In this document: piece by piece, positions 1 to 11,498 of the stretch
How positions within the stretch are numbered: the first letter of the stretch is position 1
Layout: the number at the start of each line of letters is the position of its first letter
Translations under genes and position numbers: made by a program
Notes under the pieces: model-generated
Databases searched by the model: none
What the model saw: the letters and a program-made list of their open reading frames with translations, nothing else
What the model was told of the DNA's origin: nothing
Assembly (NCBI GenBank): GCA_963682025.1
Contig: CAVMKG010000261.1
Coordinates: 62,001-126,000, forward strand
DNA: 64,000 nt
DNA from: Cordilura impudica
Taxonomy: Eukaryota; Arthropoda; Insecta; Diptera; Scathophagidae
Reading direction: 5' to 3'

Positions 1-77
1 CTGTTCCATTACTTACAAAATGAATGTGTTATGAGAGCGACTAGTGAAGTGTGTTTACGTCCCACAGCATATGCTTG

Positions 78-113
<36 letters not shown>

Positions 114-367
114 TGTGTTTATGTATGCGTTTGTATGTGTGCCTGTAATCAAGTTTATCATAAAATAAACACTTTGACCATAAATGAGATATTTCTTCAT
201 ATGCTAAATTAGTGACAACTATAAAAAAAAACTTTATTACCTCTTTTGGATTTCGGAACTATATTTTAATGCTCATATGGGAGAGAATTTTCCTGAAAAA
301 AAGGGTATTTATTTTTATTAAAGGCATTATCAAAATCTTTGCTTCTACTTTATAGCATTTCATGTGG
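1..367. repeat. (GT)n microsatellite and AT-rich flank left of the Transib copy
   Basis: About fifteen GT dinucleotides run from 81 to 111. The rest, up to the Transib target duplication at 368, is AT-rich and shows no gene. Confidence 0.8.
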
Positions 368-1954
368 CGGCGCACTGTGGGCCATATTTTGAGAAGGGGG
401 CCAAAAATTTTTTTATTTTTATGATTATTTCATTTGAAAGTAAATACCAGTGGACCTCGGGAGTTTAAAAATTGCGACTCTTTTCCAACTATATCATAGC
501 TAACAGAGTCTTCGAAAATGGACTTTCTCAGAATTTTTCTAAAATCAATATTTTTTTTCTAAAATTGTCTTTGTAAAATTAAAATTTTCTTTGTAAATTT
601 CTTTGTAAATTTTAATTTTTAGATGACTGTAACTTTTTTTTTTTTATAAATTTTGAATAAAGTTATGTTATTCATTTGAAAGTAAATACCATTAAACCTC
701 GGGAGCCAAAAATTTGCGACTCTAGTTTAACTATATAACAGCGAACAGGGTCTTCGAAAATGAACTCTCTCAAAATTTTGCTAAAATTAAAAATTTCTTT
801 ATAAATTTTAATTTTCAAATGTCTGTAACTTTTTTTAAAAAAAATTTTAAAATAAAATAAATTTTGTATAATTTTGTAACTTCTAAGCTATTAGTGCTAG
901 AAATATAAAGTCACTAAGCGGTCATTCCATGTCAATTCACCCAACATTAGAAAAAATTTTTGCATTTAAAAAAAAATTACCACTGAAACTTATGGTGCTA
1001 AAACCCTCGTATCTCAATTTGTAATTCATTTTGCCTATTTTTGGCCAAAATATGGACATTTGAAAAATGGTAATTTTTAACAAATTTTGGCCTTCTATGA
1101 TTTGGCACTTATGTGAAAAAACTACAATAACTTGAGAAATTATGGTTAATATGAAGAATACAATTCCGGTATTCAAATAATTTTGAATATACGTTTGACT
1201 GTATTTTTACATGGAAAATTTTAAAAATCCTCTTCAGAATTTACTCAATTTTAATGGGCTGTAAAAAAATGGCCCCTCATATTTTTTTCTGAAACTCGGT
1301 AGAAACACTAACCAATATGTACCCTTTAAGTATAAAAAAATTGGAAAGGTAATATTTCTTAACAATTAAAAAAATTTTTTTTAAACCATGACATGGAGGT
1401 ATGAATCTCTCGTTTCTGGAATATACTAGTGAAAAGGTTTCTAAAAAATAATGTTCTAATTTTAATATTTAACTATTTTAATTTTAGAAAGCTTTTTTTC
1501 TATATTAAAAAGATATATTCATAGCAATAGCTTGAAAAATTGCATCACCTCTAGCTCTAACCTAAGCTATTTGCCATATGATTTTTTGAGTTGTACTTTT
1601 GTTTCTTCTCTGCTTCAAATTAAACCAATTATAATGAATTAATTATTAAAACAATATTAAATTAATATTTTCATTTAATAAGTGAAAAATATCTTCAGAT
1701 TATTGGCACCTGATATAAGCTGTTAAGAAATTGACAGATAATTCTTTTAAGCTTATATGGAGCAATTATTTGCTTGTTTCAAATATAAAAAATATAGGAA
1801 TGATAATCACTTCTTTAGGAGGAGGAGAAGCTGAGAATGATAAAATTTATGTCTAATGTGTTTGAAAAATAAACTTAATTAATTAAAGTCAAATATGTAT
1901 AATAATTACATCCAGTTTATGCGAATGATTTAAATTTTATATCATACACCCTAT

Positions 1955-2105
1955 GTTGAATTATGAATTCCTAAAATTGATTAGCATACCTGTAGGCTCA
2001 TTTTAATATTCATAAATTTTTTTAAAAACACTGAAAAGCAAATTATATGAAAAAATAACATTTCCTAGAATATGCACTCAAATTTCGAGTGCTGGGCTAT
2101 ACTAG
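1955..2105 (+). mobile_element. Non-autonomous Helitron, 3' part
   Basis: The end carries the terminal hairpin (GCACTC / GAGTGC), then about a dozen bases and CTAG before T. This is the CTRR end and subterminal hairpin typical of Helitrons. The 5' half is missing or unrecognisable. Another copy starts three bases later, giving a head-to-tail pair. Confidence 0.6.
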
Positions 2106-2107
2106 TA

Positions 2108-2336
2108 TCTATTAGATATTCAAAATAGGCGAGGCGATTTCTTGTGACCGATATTTTTTCTACCGTTTTATCCAGATTTTGACCAAGCGTATATTTTTTG
2201 AAAGGTATTTCTCTTTAGCCGTTGTGCAGATTTACAGATTTTAAATTTTTTCCTTTATTTTAAGTGAATTGCATGTAAAGTTGCTACTAATACATACATA
2301 AAATTATACAATGCTATGTGTGTGTTTATTAAATTA
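2108..2336 (+). mobile_element. Non-autonomous Helitron, 5' part
   Basis: It starts with TC after A and carries the family blocks GGCGATTTCTTGTGACCGAT and TGAAAGGTATTTCT, then loses similarity to the family near 2336. It sits directly behind the end of the preceding copy. Confidence 0.55.
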
Positions 2337-3205
2337 CACGTACCAGAACACGAACTTAAAATAAAGCTACACTCGAATCTGTGTGGTTTATGTGTGTTCG
2401 AAACAAAAAATACGTGATAGAAAAATGTTGGTGTAGATAACGAAATATTAAAACGAAACACAGTCATGATTGTGTTCGACTCCGTATAAAATTTAGAAAC
2501 ACACATAATGGATATGAAAATAAAAATATGTGTTTGTTGGTCTGAGCTATGTTTGTTTACTTATGTGTACGAGTTTTTTATTCAGTGCAGCTGCAGCTTC
2601 ATCAATCGAAATCTAGGCAGAGTAGAAAGAACATCTGGATGTAGATAACAAAAATAATACAGAACTGAATATTGAGTATTTGAAAGTGATATTACAACTA
2701 AATTAATAATAATCATAATTTATTTTTACATCAAAAATTTAGAGAAAAAATTACAAAAATTTATTAATTTTGTAAAGTGAGAAACCGTTTTCTTCAGTAT
2801 TTTTAGTTTTATTTTCATGCTAAGTACTAAAAAAAATTAAAGTTCAACTTTCAACTTTGATTTCGAATTTCTCAGAAACTACCAAAGCGCTTTTAATTAA
2901 ATGGAAATTGGAATAATGTGTCCAATATAAAGAAAAATACTAAGATATTGCAATTGGATCAAAATGTACAGAGTTTTGGCCAGCGAAAATGATTCCATTG
3001 TTAACATGGTTTTTTCTCAAAATAGCTACCCCACCCGTCATATTCTCCAGATTTAGTCTTTAGTGCCTATTTTCATTTTCCAAACCTAAAGAAAGTTCCA
3101 ACAATGAATCATTGATCAAACAATACAAATGTCAATTTTTGAGGCCTCGACAAATCTTTTTATACGGAAAGGCTGAAAAAGTGTATTAAGCCAGAAGTAG
3201 ACCAT

Positions 3206-3501
3206 ATTATAATATTAATAGGCTACGCGATTTCCTGTGACCGATGTTTTGTTCTACCGTTTTATCCCGATTTTGAACAAACGTATATTATTTGAAAGGT
3301 ATTTCTATTTAAATTATACATCTGCTATGTGTCTGTTTACTAAATTTGTTAATGGGTTTGTAATAAAAATGAGTTTCTTTTTTTTTTTTGTTGATTTGTG
3401 AATTGGCTATAATTGATTGGCATACCTTTAGGGTTTTTATTTAATGAAAAATAAAATTTTCTAGAATTTGCACTCGAATTTCGATGGCTGGAATCTGCTA
3501 G
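3206..3501 (+). mobile_element. Non-autonomous Helitron
   Basis: It has the same 5' blocks as the other copies (CGATTTCCTGTGACCGATG, CTACCGTTTTATCCCGATTT). The 3' end has GCACTCGAATTTCGA followed by TGGAATCTGCTAG and T. The hairpin is weakened by mutation on its right side. Confidence 0.75.
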
Positions 3502-3597
3502 TACATATAATAAGTATAAATGGATTTAAAATAATTATTTTAAAAAAAATTTAAATGTATATATACTATTCATATCATCCACCACAAATAAATCAGT

Positions 3598-4547
3598 TTA
3601 ATCCACCTTGAACTTTTTGAATAATAGTTCAATAGATTTATTTTCTTTAGGCGTTATTGTAAAAGTTCTTCCTGTGTTAGTTAGGCCACATATACGATGC
3701 CCTTGGTGCATGAGGATGCATATACATAATTTTATTATATATTCATCACAGCACTCCACGATTTTTCTAATCCACCATTTAATTCTATATATACAGGCAA
3801 CATATTGTTTATTCTTGAGTGTCAATGGTCTGATCTTGTTTCATAAAGTAGTGGTGAATTTTGTGGTAGAATCTGATACCCTGGAAACCAATAATTGTGC
3901 TTCGTTTATTGGAACAAAGCTGTGATTTGATCTTTTTCCTTTAATTGTATCTGCGATGTGATGCCTCACCGCTAATTGGCGGTGGAAAATCTCAATTTCC
4001 CATTTTTCTTAAACTTAGTTTGTAAGTATTAAGGTTTTCTTTTAGAACTAATTTTACTGACCTTTATTGGTGATAAATCCAAAGCTTCACAGCTTTTATT
4101 TAATTGATCAATCAATACTGTAGATTCACAATAATCTTCATTATTGCCAATTTCCTTTTCAGTATTAGGAATATGTGACTCTGCCTCACTAACTGGTGAC
4201 TGCAATGAGGAATAATAATAAACATACAGCATTTTCCATGGAATAAGTACTGGATTTCGCATAGACAAATTTAGGGAAATTGATTTTAGTGACTTAGGTC
4301 TGATTTTTTATCACGATATTTATTAAATGGATCCACAACATGTTTTCTGCCTTAAATGGTACCGTTTTAAATATTTATCCTTGTGGACTTGTGCACATAC
4401 TTCCACAATCAAAAACTGCCTTATCAGTAAATTGATTACATAATCTCCTTTTAATAATCCCAAATCTGTTGCAGACAGACTAAGCACAAAAAAAGTCTCA
4501 TTATTTAACGATTCACCAAGCTTATTGCATATAAAATATTCCATCAC
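3598..4547 (-). pseudogene. Broken reading frames of an unrecognised repeat-borne protein
   Basis: Three short minus-strand frames follow one another (4547-4323, 4268-4029, 3825-3598) with stops and shifts between them, as in a decayed gene read from high to low coordinate. The middle one contains LNKSCEALDLSPIKVSK; the last contains several Cys and His residues. I do not recognise the family. The position inside the insertion at 912-5308 suggests a transposon protein, but this is inference and chance frames cannot be excluded. Confidence 0.25.
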
Positions 4548-4568
4548 TACTGCTTAAAACACAACTAC

Positions 4569-4868
4569 ACTATCCCAAGAAAAATTTCGTAATAGCTGCT
4601 CATTGATTTTTGCATTACCAAAATTAACTTGCCCACTGCATTACTTCTAAAGTGAAAATAAGGCGTTTGTGTTATCCAACTCCTTATACTTCATGCCAGC
4701 TCATTGCATACTGCATTACTTTCAAAGTGAAAATAATGAGTTCCTATTCAACTAGCTACCTCAAATAACATCCCTGTGTTAAAATAATGAGCTTATCAGG
4801 CAAATTTCAACCACTTACTTCTCCTTCTAAAACCCATTATTTGGTAATGTTTCTTTTCCTGGGATAAG
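4569..4868. mobile_element. Possible small TIR element (MITE-like)
   Basis: The left edge reads TATCCCAAGAAAAATTTCG and the right edge, read inward on the other strand, TATCCCAGGAAAAGAAACAT. Inside are two similar blocks around TGCATTACTTYNAAAGTGAAAATAA. No convincing target duplication was found. Confidence 0.35.
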
Positions 4869-5392
4869 TACAACTCTTTGAAAGTAACTCAATATTTAAA
4901 GATCTGAAAAATGTGAACTAATGTCTAAGATGATGTAATATCACATCATGCTGTATTCAGAAAAGCAGATGATGCAATACACGCAATTATTTCACAAATT
5001 GCAACAGTTAGGAGAATATATTTTTTTAGTATAGAAAAAGGATTTTTTAAATTAAAGTAGTTAAATATAAAAATAAAAACATTATTTTTTAGAAACCTTT
5101 TCACTAGCATATAACAGCAACGAGGAGATTCATACGTCGATGTAATGGTTTAAAAAAAATTTTTTTTAATTGTTAAGAAATATTACCTTTCCAATTTTTT
5201 GTACACATAAAGGATACATATTGATTACCGAGTTTCAGAAAAAATATGAAGGGCCATTCCTTTTATAGCCCATTAAATTTTGGTAAATTCTGGAGATTTT
5301 TCAGTTTCCGCCCGTGCGCACCAGAACAATTTTTCTAATCCAAAGTTAGAGATTTTTTGCAACTGTTATGAATATAAAAGTTTTTCACTATG

Positions 5393-5566
5393 TGGTTAGG
5401 GTATAATGGTTTTTCCCTGATGTTTGTAATTACCAAAAATATTATACCTATACCATTTATTATATCTTTTATTCCTTATTAAACGGATCGACTCAAAATC
5501 ACTTTCTGAGTCGATTTAACGATATCCGTCCATCCGTCTCTGTGTTATGAATACAAAAGTATCGTG
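5393..5566 (+). repeat. Family A 5' fragment inside Transib copy 1
   Basis: The stretch shows the family A opening (GTGGTTAGGGTATAATG), the CTTTCTGAGTCGATTTAACG block and the CCGTCCATCCGTC run. The same fragment lies at the equivalent place in the second Transib copy (48801-48957), so it was acquired before the two copies separated. Confidence 0.6.
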
Positions 5567-5728
5567 AGTGTGAGAGTATTTGCTTTTATACTGACAGAAA
5601 AAGGAAACGGTGGAGTTGACACGAGTTGCTATATACTTATAAAAAAGGGTTGAGACATAATATGCCTAATTGTTAAATTATATCAATGGGTAAAATCTGA
5701 TGACCAAGACATTGAAGTAAATTTTAAA

Positions 5729-6599
5729 ATGTGTCTCACAATGATTGCTGGAAAAGTTGCAAAAGCTTTAACCGAAACAAAGTCATCGTCAAGCTGCATT
5801 ATATGCCAAAAGACATCAAGTCAGTTAAGCCAATACCCACCACAAGACGATAGTTTTAAGGAAGCCTACGAATTTAGAATATCCCCTTTACATGCTGGAA
5901 TACGTTTTATGGAACATATTCATAAATTGGAATTTGGAATTTGATCCGTTAAGTGAAACTGAGGGAAAAAAAACAAAAAATTGAAGAAAAAAGGAAAGAA
6001 AAAACAAATCAAGAAAAATATCTAGAGCTAGGCCTCATAATCGACCACCCAAAACTAGGAGAAGGAAACTCAAATGATGGAAATACTGCAAGAAGATTTT
6101 TTTCCGATCCAGAAACTGCAGCATCTATCACAGGTGTGGATCATGAATTAATAAGACGATTCAAAATCATATTATTGTTCTAGCATGTAGCAGAAAGATA
6201 AATGCAAAAAAATTTGGAGAGTACGCCAATAAAACAGCTATACTTTATAATGAAAAATACCCTTGGAGATATATGCCATCCACAGTTCATAAAATTTTGT
6301 ACCATGGGGAAAAAATAATTCAAAACAATATGCTACCAATAGCAGATCCATCTGAAGAAGCGCAAGAAAAAACGAACAGTGACTATAGGTTCCTTCGTGA
6401 GCACAACACAAGAAAATTGTCCAGATTTTGCACTAATGAAGACCTTATCACTATTTTGTTGTTCCCTTCAGATCCGTATATGTACACCCTTCGACAAAAA
6501 TGGAAAACTACCTCTATTGATTTACATGAAGGACCTGAGCAACTTCTAGAAGATGAAAATCAAGGCTATTTAGAAGAAATATTTACTAAAATTGTTTGA
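5729..6599 (+). pseudogene. Transib transposase, C-terminal part, broken
   Basis: Frames at 5729-5944, 5953-6183 and 6273-6599 together give the C-terminal part of a Transib-like transposase. Visible blocks in order are an ALTETKSSSSCIIC segment with a CxxC pair, a SPLHAGIRFMEHIHKL segment, a GNTARRFFSDPE segment, LIRRFKI, then STVHKILYHGEKIIQ, SEEAQE and REHNTRKLSR followed by SDPYM. The SEEA region corresponds in my alignment by eye to the part of RAG1 that holds the last catalytic acidic residue (inference). At least two shifts or stops break the frame. The 5' coding part is missing: compared with copy 2, about 1.3 kb is deleted at about 5699, just upstream. The product cannot be an active transposase. 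Confidence 0.75.
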
Positions 6600-7194
6600 T
6601 TTAAGGTAGTGTTGCAGTACACTAACAATAAGTTATAGTTTTTTTATATAGTTAACAACTTTTCTTGATTACAAATTTAAGTGCTTTATAAATTTACAAT
6701 AAAAATTAATGTAGAAATATTTGAAAATAGAATAAACATTTTTTAAGCAAAATAAAAACATAAATAAAATAAATAAAAACGACTTTTTCTTTGAAACTTC
6801 TCTATCTTGAACTAATATCAGGTAACTTTTACGTTGGCTGCTTAATAAATAATATTTTAACTCGGGGTCTTTCAAAAAAGGCCAGCCTTTGCTTCTTGTG
6901 AACATTAGGACTAAAAAGTTTGCGGGGACCAAAGTTTGGCATTTTCTGTCAAAATTTAACTTAAAACATTTTTAGAAAGTAGTTGTTGTAAAATTAACTA
7001 AAAAAATAAGACATTATATAAAAAATCATGTGAGTCCGATCAAAGGGGAGATGTGTAAACATCTAGTTATTTAAGATTGTTTTATGGCATTTTTTTAAAA
7101 TCAAACAGAAAGCGTCATTTATGTATCACTTATAGCAATCAACTGCAGGGGCTCTGCTAATATAAAAATATTTAATATTATATATAATTTCAAC

Positions 7195-7545
7195 TGGTTA
7201 ATTTTTAATTTTTCGTTTCTTGTTCTTCATTTTTCATTTTTCGTTTTTCATTTTCCATTTTTCATTTTTCGTTTTTTATTTTTAAATTTATATTTTTCAT
7301 TTTTTATATTTCATTTAAGTTTTTCATTTTTTATTTTTAATTTTTTATTTTTCATTTTTCATTTTTTATTTGTCTTTTTAATTTTTTATTTTTCATTTTT
7401 TATTTGTCTTTTTAATTTTTTATTTTTAATTTTTAAATTTTTATTTCTCATTTTTCATTTTTTATTTTTCATTTTTCACTTTTTATTTTTCATTTTTCAT
7501 TTTTTATTTTTGATTTTTCATTTTTTATTTTTCATTTTTATTTTT
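7195..7545. repeat. T-rich (ATTTTTC/ATTTTTT)n array
   Basis: A degenerate array of mostly 7-base units such as ATTTTTC, ATTTTTT and ATTTTTA abuts the 5' end of a family A copy. The same arrangement is seen at 9007-9498. Confidence 0.8.
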
Positions 7546-8340
7546 TATACCCTTTACCACTCTATGGTTTGGGTATAATGACTTTGTGCTGGTGTTTGTA
7601 ACTACCAAAAATATTTGACCTGGACCCATCTTTTAATATACCGATCGAATCAGAATCACTAACTGATTCGATTTAACGATGTCCGTCCGGCCGTCCGTCC
7701 GTCTGGTGTTCATGTAAACCTTTTAATCAAACTGCAGGTCGCAAATATGAATATATTTTGATGAAGTTTGGTACATAAGCTTCCATCCACCATAGGATGA
7801 ACGGTAATGAAATTGGTGAGAATCGGTCCGTGTTCAGACCTAGCCCCCATACAAATTACCCCTCTGAAATCGACTTAAATTGCCATAAGATTCAAATTAT
7901 CATATAGATCTTAGTCAAATTGGGTTTGTATGTATTTATTACATCCATTAATCAGTAGTCCAAAAATGATCCCTATTGGACAACTCTTAGTCATAGGCCC
8001 CATATAGAGCTGCTTCCCGATCTTCACTTAAATCTATTAAAAAACAAAAATATTGCACTGATTCTTCTCAAATTTTGTTTGTACATATTTTTGCAAAATA
8101 CAAGAGACTTATCAAACATGATCAGGATCGGTCCATTTTTGGACCTAGTCCCTTTATAGATATAGCATCCGATATGAACTTTTTCATATCTGCAGCCAAA
8201 AAAATTAATAAAAATCCCACTCAAATTTGGTTTTTGCTTATTTTCAATGTCCAGTTAGTTGGGCCTAAGAGAGGGTTTCTAAACGCATGGTATAGGGTAT
8301 CGTATAGTCGGTCTAGACCGACTATAATTTTCTTACTTGT
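7546..8340 (+). repeat. Family A repeat, copy 1
   Basis: It opens with TATACCCTTTACCAC and ends after GGTATAGGGTATCGTATAG and a palindrome centred on TCTAGA, then ATTTTCTTACTTG. Both ends carry the short inverted motif ATACCCTATACCA / TGGTATAGGGTAT. Inside are CCGTCC runs. Open frames on either strand are short, lie at the same place in each copy and look like chance. Confidence 0.8.
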
Positions 8341-8675
8341 TTTTTTTTATAGTTGAAAATTTTTTTGGATATAAGAATTTATGTATTTTATAAATTTGCA
8401 TAAAAATTGATGTAGAATTATATAAAAAGACAATAAAAAAATTTTTAACCAAAGTAAAAACATCTGACTTTTTTTTAAACTTCTCTATCTTTCACCAATA
8501 TCAGCTAAATTTTACGTTCGCTGCTTAATAAATAATATTTTAACTCGAGGTCTTTCAAAAAAAAAGCCAATCTTTGGCCCTTGTGGACATTAGGACTAGA
8601 AAGTTTACGGGGGCCCAAAGTTTGACATTTTCTAAAAAGTATTAGTTTTAAAATTAACTGAAAAAATAGGACATT

Positions 8676-8886
8676 AATAAAAAATCATAAGCGCCCCGGT
8701 AGGTGAGAAGGTAGCCTACTCGCTTATCATGCGGGGGCTGTGGGTTCGATTCCCACCAGAGGCTTTATGCTGTCGCAGCAAAAACCAGCCAAATGGTCTT
8801 TATCACCCGGCTTATCCCTGGACCCAAATTAGAATACAAATTTACTTTGCATTGTAATTAATATAAATAAATAAATAAAAAATCAT
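8676..8886 (+). mobile_element. tRNA-derived SINE with 13-bp target duplication
   Basis: The body is 8689-8873. Near its start the sequence folds like a tRNA: an A-box-like TAGGTGAGAAGG, a five-pair anticodon stem CTCGC/GCGGG with a 7-base loop, and a perfect B box GGTTCGATTCC at 8743-8753. These are the internal RNA polymerase III promoter elements. The body ends in an ATAAATAAATA-type tail. AATAAAAAATCAT flanks it at 8676-8688 and 8874-8886. The paralogous place in unit 1 (near 7027) lacks the insertion and has one copy of the target. It is not a working tRNA gene: the anticodon arm is aberrant and the tail marks a retroposon. Confidence 0.9.
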
Positions 8887-9006
8887 GTGAGTCCTATCAC
8901 AGCGGATTTGTGTAAACATCTAGTAATTTAAAATTTTTTTATGACACTTTTTTAAAATCAAACAGTAAGCGTCATCTATGTATCAATTATATCAACCAAC
9001 TGCAGG

Positions 9007-9498
9007 GGTTAATTTTTAATTTTTCGTTTATTATTTTTCATTTTTCGTTTTTCATTTTCCATTTTTTGTTTCTCATTTTTGGTTTTTTTATTTTTAAATT
9101 TTTATTTTTAATTTTTTATTTTTCATTTTTAGTTCTTAATTTTTTATTTTTCATTTTTTATTTGTCTTTTTAATTTTTTATTTTTCATTTTGCATTTTTA
9201 ATTTTTTATTTTTAAATTTTTATTTCTCTTTTTCGTTTTTCATTTTTCATTTTTTATTTTTAATTTTTTATTTTTTATTTTTAAATTTTTATTTCTCATT
9301 TTTCGTTTTTCATTTTTCATTTTTTATTTTTCATTTTTTATTTTTAATTTTTCTATTTTAAAATTTTTATTTCTCTTTTTCATTTTTCATTTTTCATTTT
9401 TTATTTTTAATTTTTTATTATTAATTTTTTATTTTTTATTTTTTATTTTTTGTTTTTAAATTTTTATTTTTCATTTTTCATTTTTCATTTTTTATTTT
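9007..9498. repeat. T-rich (ATTTTTC/ATTTTTT)n array, second
   Basis: It is the counterpart of 7195-7545, longer by about 140 bases, and sits between the duplicated unique stretch and family A copy 2. Confidence 0.8.
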
Positions 9499-10276
9499 TA
9501 TACCCTATACCACTATGTGGTTTGGGTATAATGACTTTGTGCTGCTGTTTGTAACAACCAAAAATATTTGACCTAGACCCATCTTTAATTATACCGATCG
9601 AATCAGAATCACTTTCTGAGTTGATTTAACAATGTCCGTCCGTCCGTCCGTCCGTCTGTGTGTCCATGTAAAGCTTGTAATCAAACTGCAGGTCGCAAAT
9701 ATGAATATATTTTGATGAAATTTTGTATATAAGCTTTTATCGGGCATGGGATGAACGCCATTGAAATTGGTGAGAATCGCTCCATGTTCAGACTTAGCCC
9801 CCATACAAATTACCCATATGAAATCGACATAAATTGCCATAAGATCCAAATTGTCATATAGATCTTACTCAAATTGGGTTTGTATGCGTTCATTACATCC
9901 ACTAATGAGTAGTCCAAAAATGATCCCTTTGACCCCTATAGCGCTGCTTCCCGATCGTCACTTAAATCTATTAAAAAACAAAAATATTGCACTGATTCTT
10001 CTCAAATTTTGTTTGTACATATTTTTGCAAAATACAAGAGACTTTACCAAACATGATCAGGATCGGTCCATTTTTGGACCTAGCCCCTTTATAGATATAG
10101 CATCCGATATGAACTTTTTCATATCTGCAGCCAAAAAAATTAATAAAAATCCCACTCAAATTTGTTTTTTGCTTATTTTCAATGTCCAGTTAGTTGGGCC
10201 TAAGAGATAGGGTTTCTAAACGCATGGTATAGGGTATCGTATAGTCGGTCTAGACCGACTATAATTTTCTTACTTG
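9499..10276 (+). repeat. Family A repeat, copy 2
   Basis: A full copy, from TATACCCTATACCACTATG to the TCTAGA-centred palindrome and ATTTTCTTACTTG. It contains four CCGT units at the variable run. Confidence 0.85.
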
Positions 10277-10319
10277 CTTATTTTTGATTTTTCATTTTTT
10301 ATTTTTAATTTTTATTTTT

Positions 10320-11078
10320 TATACCCTATACCACTATGTGGTTTGGGTATAATGACTTTGTGCTGCTGTTTGTAACTACCAAAAATATTTGACCTGGACC
10401 CATCTTTTATTATACCGATCGATTCAGAATCACTAACTGATTCGATTTAACGATTTAAACCTTGTAATCAAACTGCAGGTCGCAAATATGAATATGTTTT
10501 GATGAAATTTGGTATGTAAGCGTTTATCGGCCATAGCATAAACGCTAATGAAATTGGTGAGAATCGGTCCATGTTCAGACCTAGCCCCCATACAAATTAC
10601 CCCTAAGAAATCGACTTAAATTGCCATAAGATCCAAGTTATCATATAAATCTTAGTCAAATGGGGTTTGTATGCATTTATTACATCCATTAATAAGTAGT
10701 CCAAAAATGATCCCTATGGGACAACTCTTAGTCATAGGGCCCATATAGAGCTGCTTCCCCATCTTCACTTAAATATATCAAAAAACAAAAATATTGCACT
10801 GATTCTTCTCAAATTTTGTTTGTATATATTTTTGCAAAATACAAGAGACTTTACCAAACATAGTCAGGATCGGTCCATTTTTGGGCCTAGTCCCCATATG
10901 GATATAGCATATGAACTTTTTCATATCTGCAGCCAAAAAATTAAGAAAAATCCCACTCAAATTGGGTTTATGCTTATTTTCTATGTCCAGTTAGCTGGGC
11001 CTATGAGATATGGTCTCTAAACGCGTGGTATAGGGTATCATATAGTCGGTCTAGAGCGACTATAATTTTCTTACTTGT
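10320..11078 (+). repeat. Family A repeat, copy 3
   Basis: The copy has both ends but lacks the CCGTCC block: the text jumps from GATTTAACGATTTAAACC straight to the following block. The terminal palindrome has one change (CTAGAGCG). Confidence 0.85.
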
Positions 11079-11498
11079 TTTTTTTTTAATTTTTTATTTT
11101 TCATTTTCATACGGGTTATTACATATCATAATTTTTTCACCAATACAATCATAAGTCACACCGATTTTGTCTTACGGCTCCCATGTTACGCTGTTTTTGT
11201 GAATGTATTTTGAAATAAAAATTTACCCCCCTGCGCGTATAGATGTTTACACATAAAAAAACCCCTTTTTAACCTTTTAACACTTAACTTTTGTACTAAA
11301 ATTCAACGAAAAATGAAAATGTATTTTAAACCCTCTTTAACTTTTTTATTATCCGTCGATATTTACGTTTTATAGGAAAAATTAAGGGCTAAAGTCCCAC
11401 CTATGAAACAAAAAAAAAAACCCCATATCAGAATTCCAATCTAATCAAAACTTATTGATTTTTGACCGCCTTCTTATGAAATGGTCCACTGTGCGGCG

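Larger units (their letters stand above)
912..5308. mobile_element. Unclassified nested insertion with inverted arms inside Transib copy 1
   Basis: This stretch interrupts the match between the two Transib copies. Inside it, 1216-1535 and 4998-5306 are inverted copies of each other with many shared blocks, including a run around AATGGGCT, GAAACTCGGTA and GGAAAGGTAATATTTC. The left edge carries a segment (915-1215) with no inverted partner. Between the arms lie Helitron pieces (1955-2336, 3206-3501), a minus-strand set of broken reading frames (3598-4547) and a small TIR element (4569-4868). The arms suggest one old DNA transposon or a fold-back element, but I saw no clear target duplication and cannot name it. 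Confidence 0.5.
6638..8340 (+). repeat. Segmental tandem duplication, unit 1
   Basis: Unit 1 holds the Transib 3' untranslated part, a stretch ending in CAACTGCAGGGG, a T-rich array (7195-7545) and family A copy 1. Unit 2 (8341-10276) repeats the same order with moderate divergence and a SINE added. Confidence 0.75.
8341..10276 (+). repeat. Segmental tandem duplication, unit 2
   Basis: It repeats unit 1 in the same order: Transib 3' part (8341-8690), the stretch ending CAACTGCAGGGG near 9008, T-rich array (9007-9498), family A (9499-10276). A SINE separates the first two parts. Confidence 0.75.
368..11498 (+). mobile_element. Transib DNA transposon, copy 1, with nested insertions
   Basis: The element runs from 373 to 11493 and is flanked by the 5-bp duplication CGGCG at 368-372 and 11494-11498. 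Its ends read CACTGTGG inward from the left and CACAGTGG inward from the right, followed by similar TIR sequence of about 36 bp. Transib transposons, the DNA transposon superfamily related to the RAG1 core, are known for CACWRTG-type ends and GC-rich 5-bp target duplications. Own sequence, by comparison with the second copy at 45595-49483, is about 373-911, 5309-7026 and 11240-11493. A piece of about 250 bp near the left end is duplicated (compare about 430 and 675 onward). The transposase part is a pseudogene (5729-6599). The rest is insertions. The superfamily call rests on ends, target duplication and transposase motifs together. Confidence 0.85.

Noticed and set aside
9..200. 63-codon minus-strand frame with a Thr-His run
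   Set aside because: It is a translation of the GT microsatellite.
8689..8762. Possible tRNA gene
   Set aside because: A box and B box are present but the anticodon arm is abnormal, and the sequence is followed by a SINE body, a simple tail and a target duplication.
368..11498. Assignment of the CACTGTG-ended element to P, hAT or PIF/Harbinger
   Set aside because: The target duplication is 5 bases and GC-rich (CGGCG), the ends are CACWGTG, and the protein blocks match the Transib/RAG1 type.
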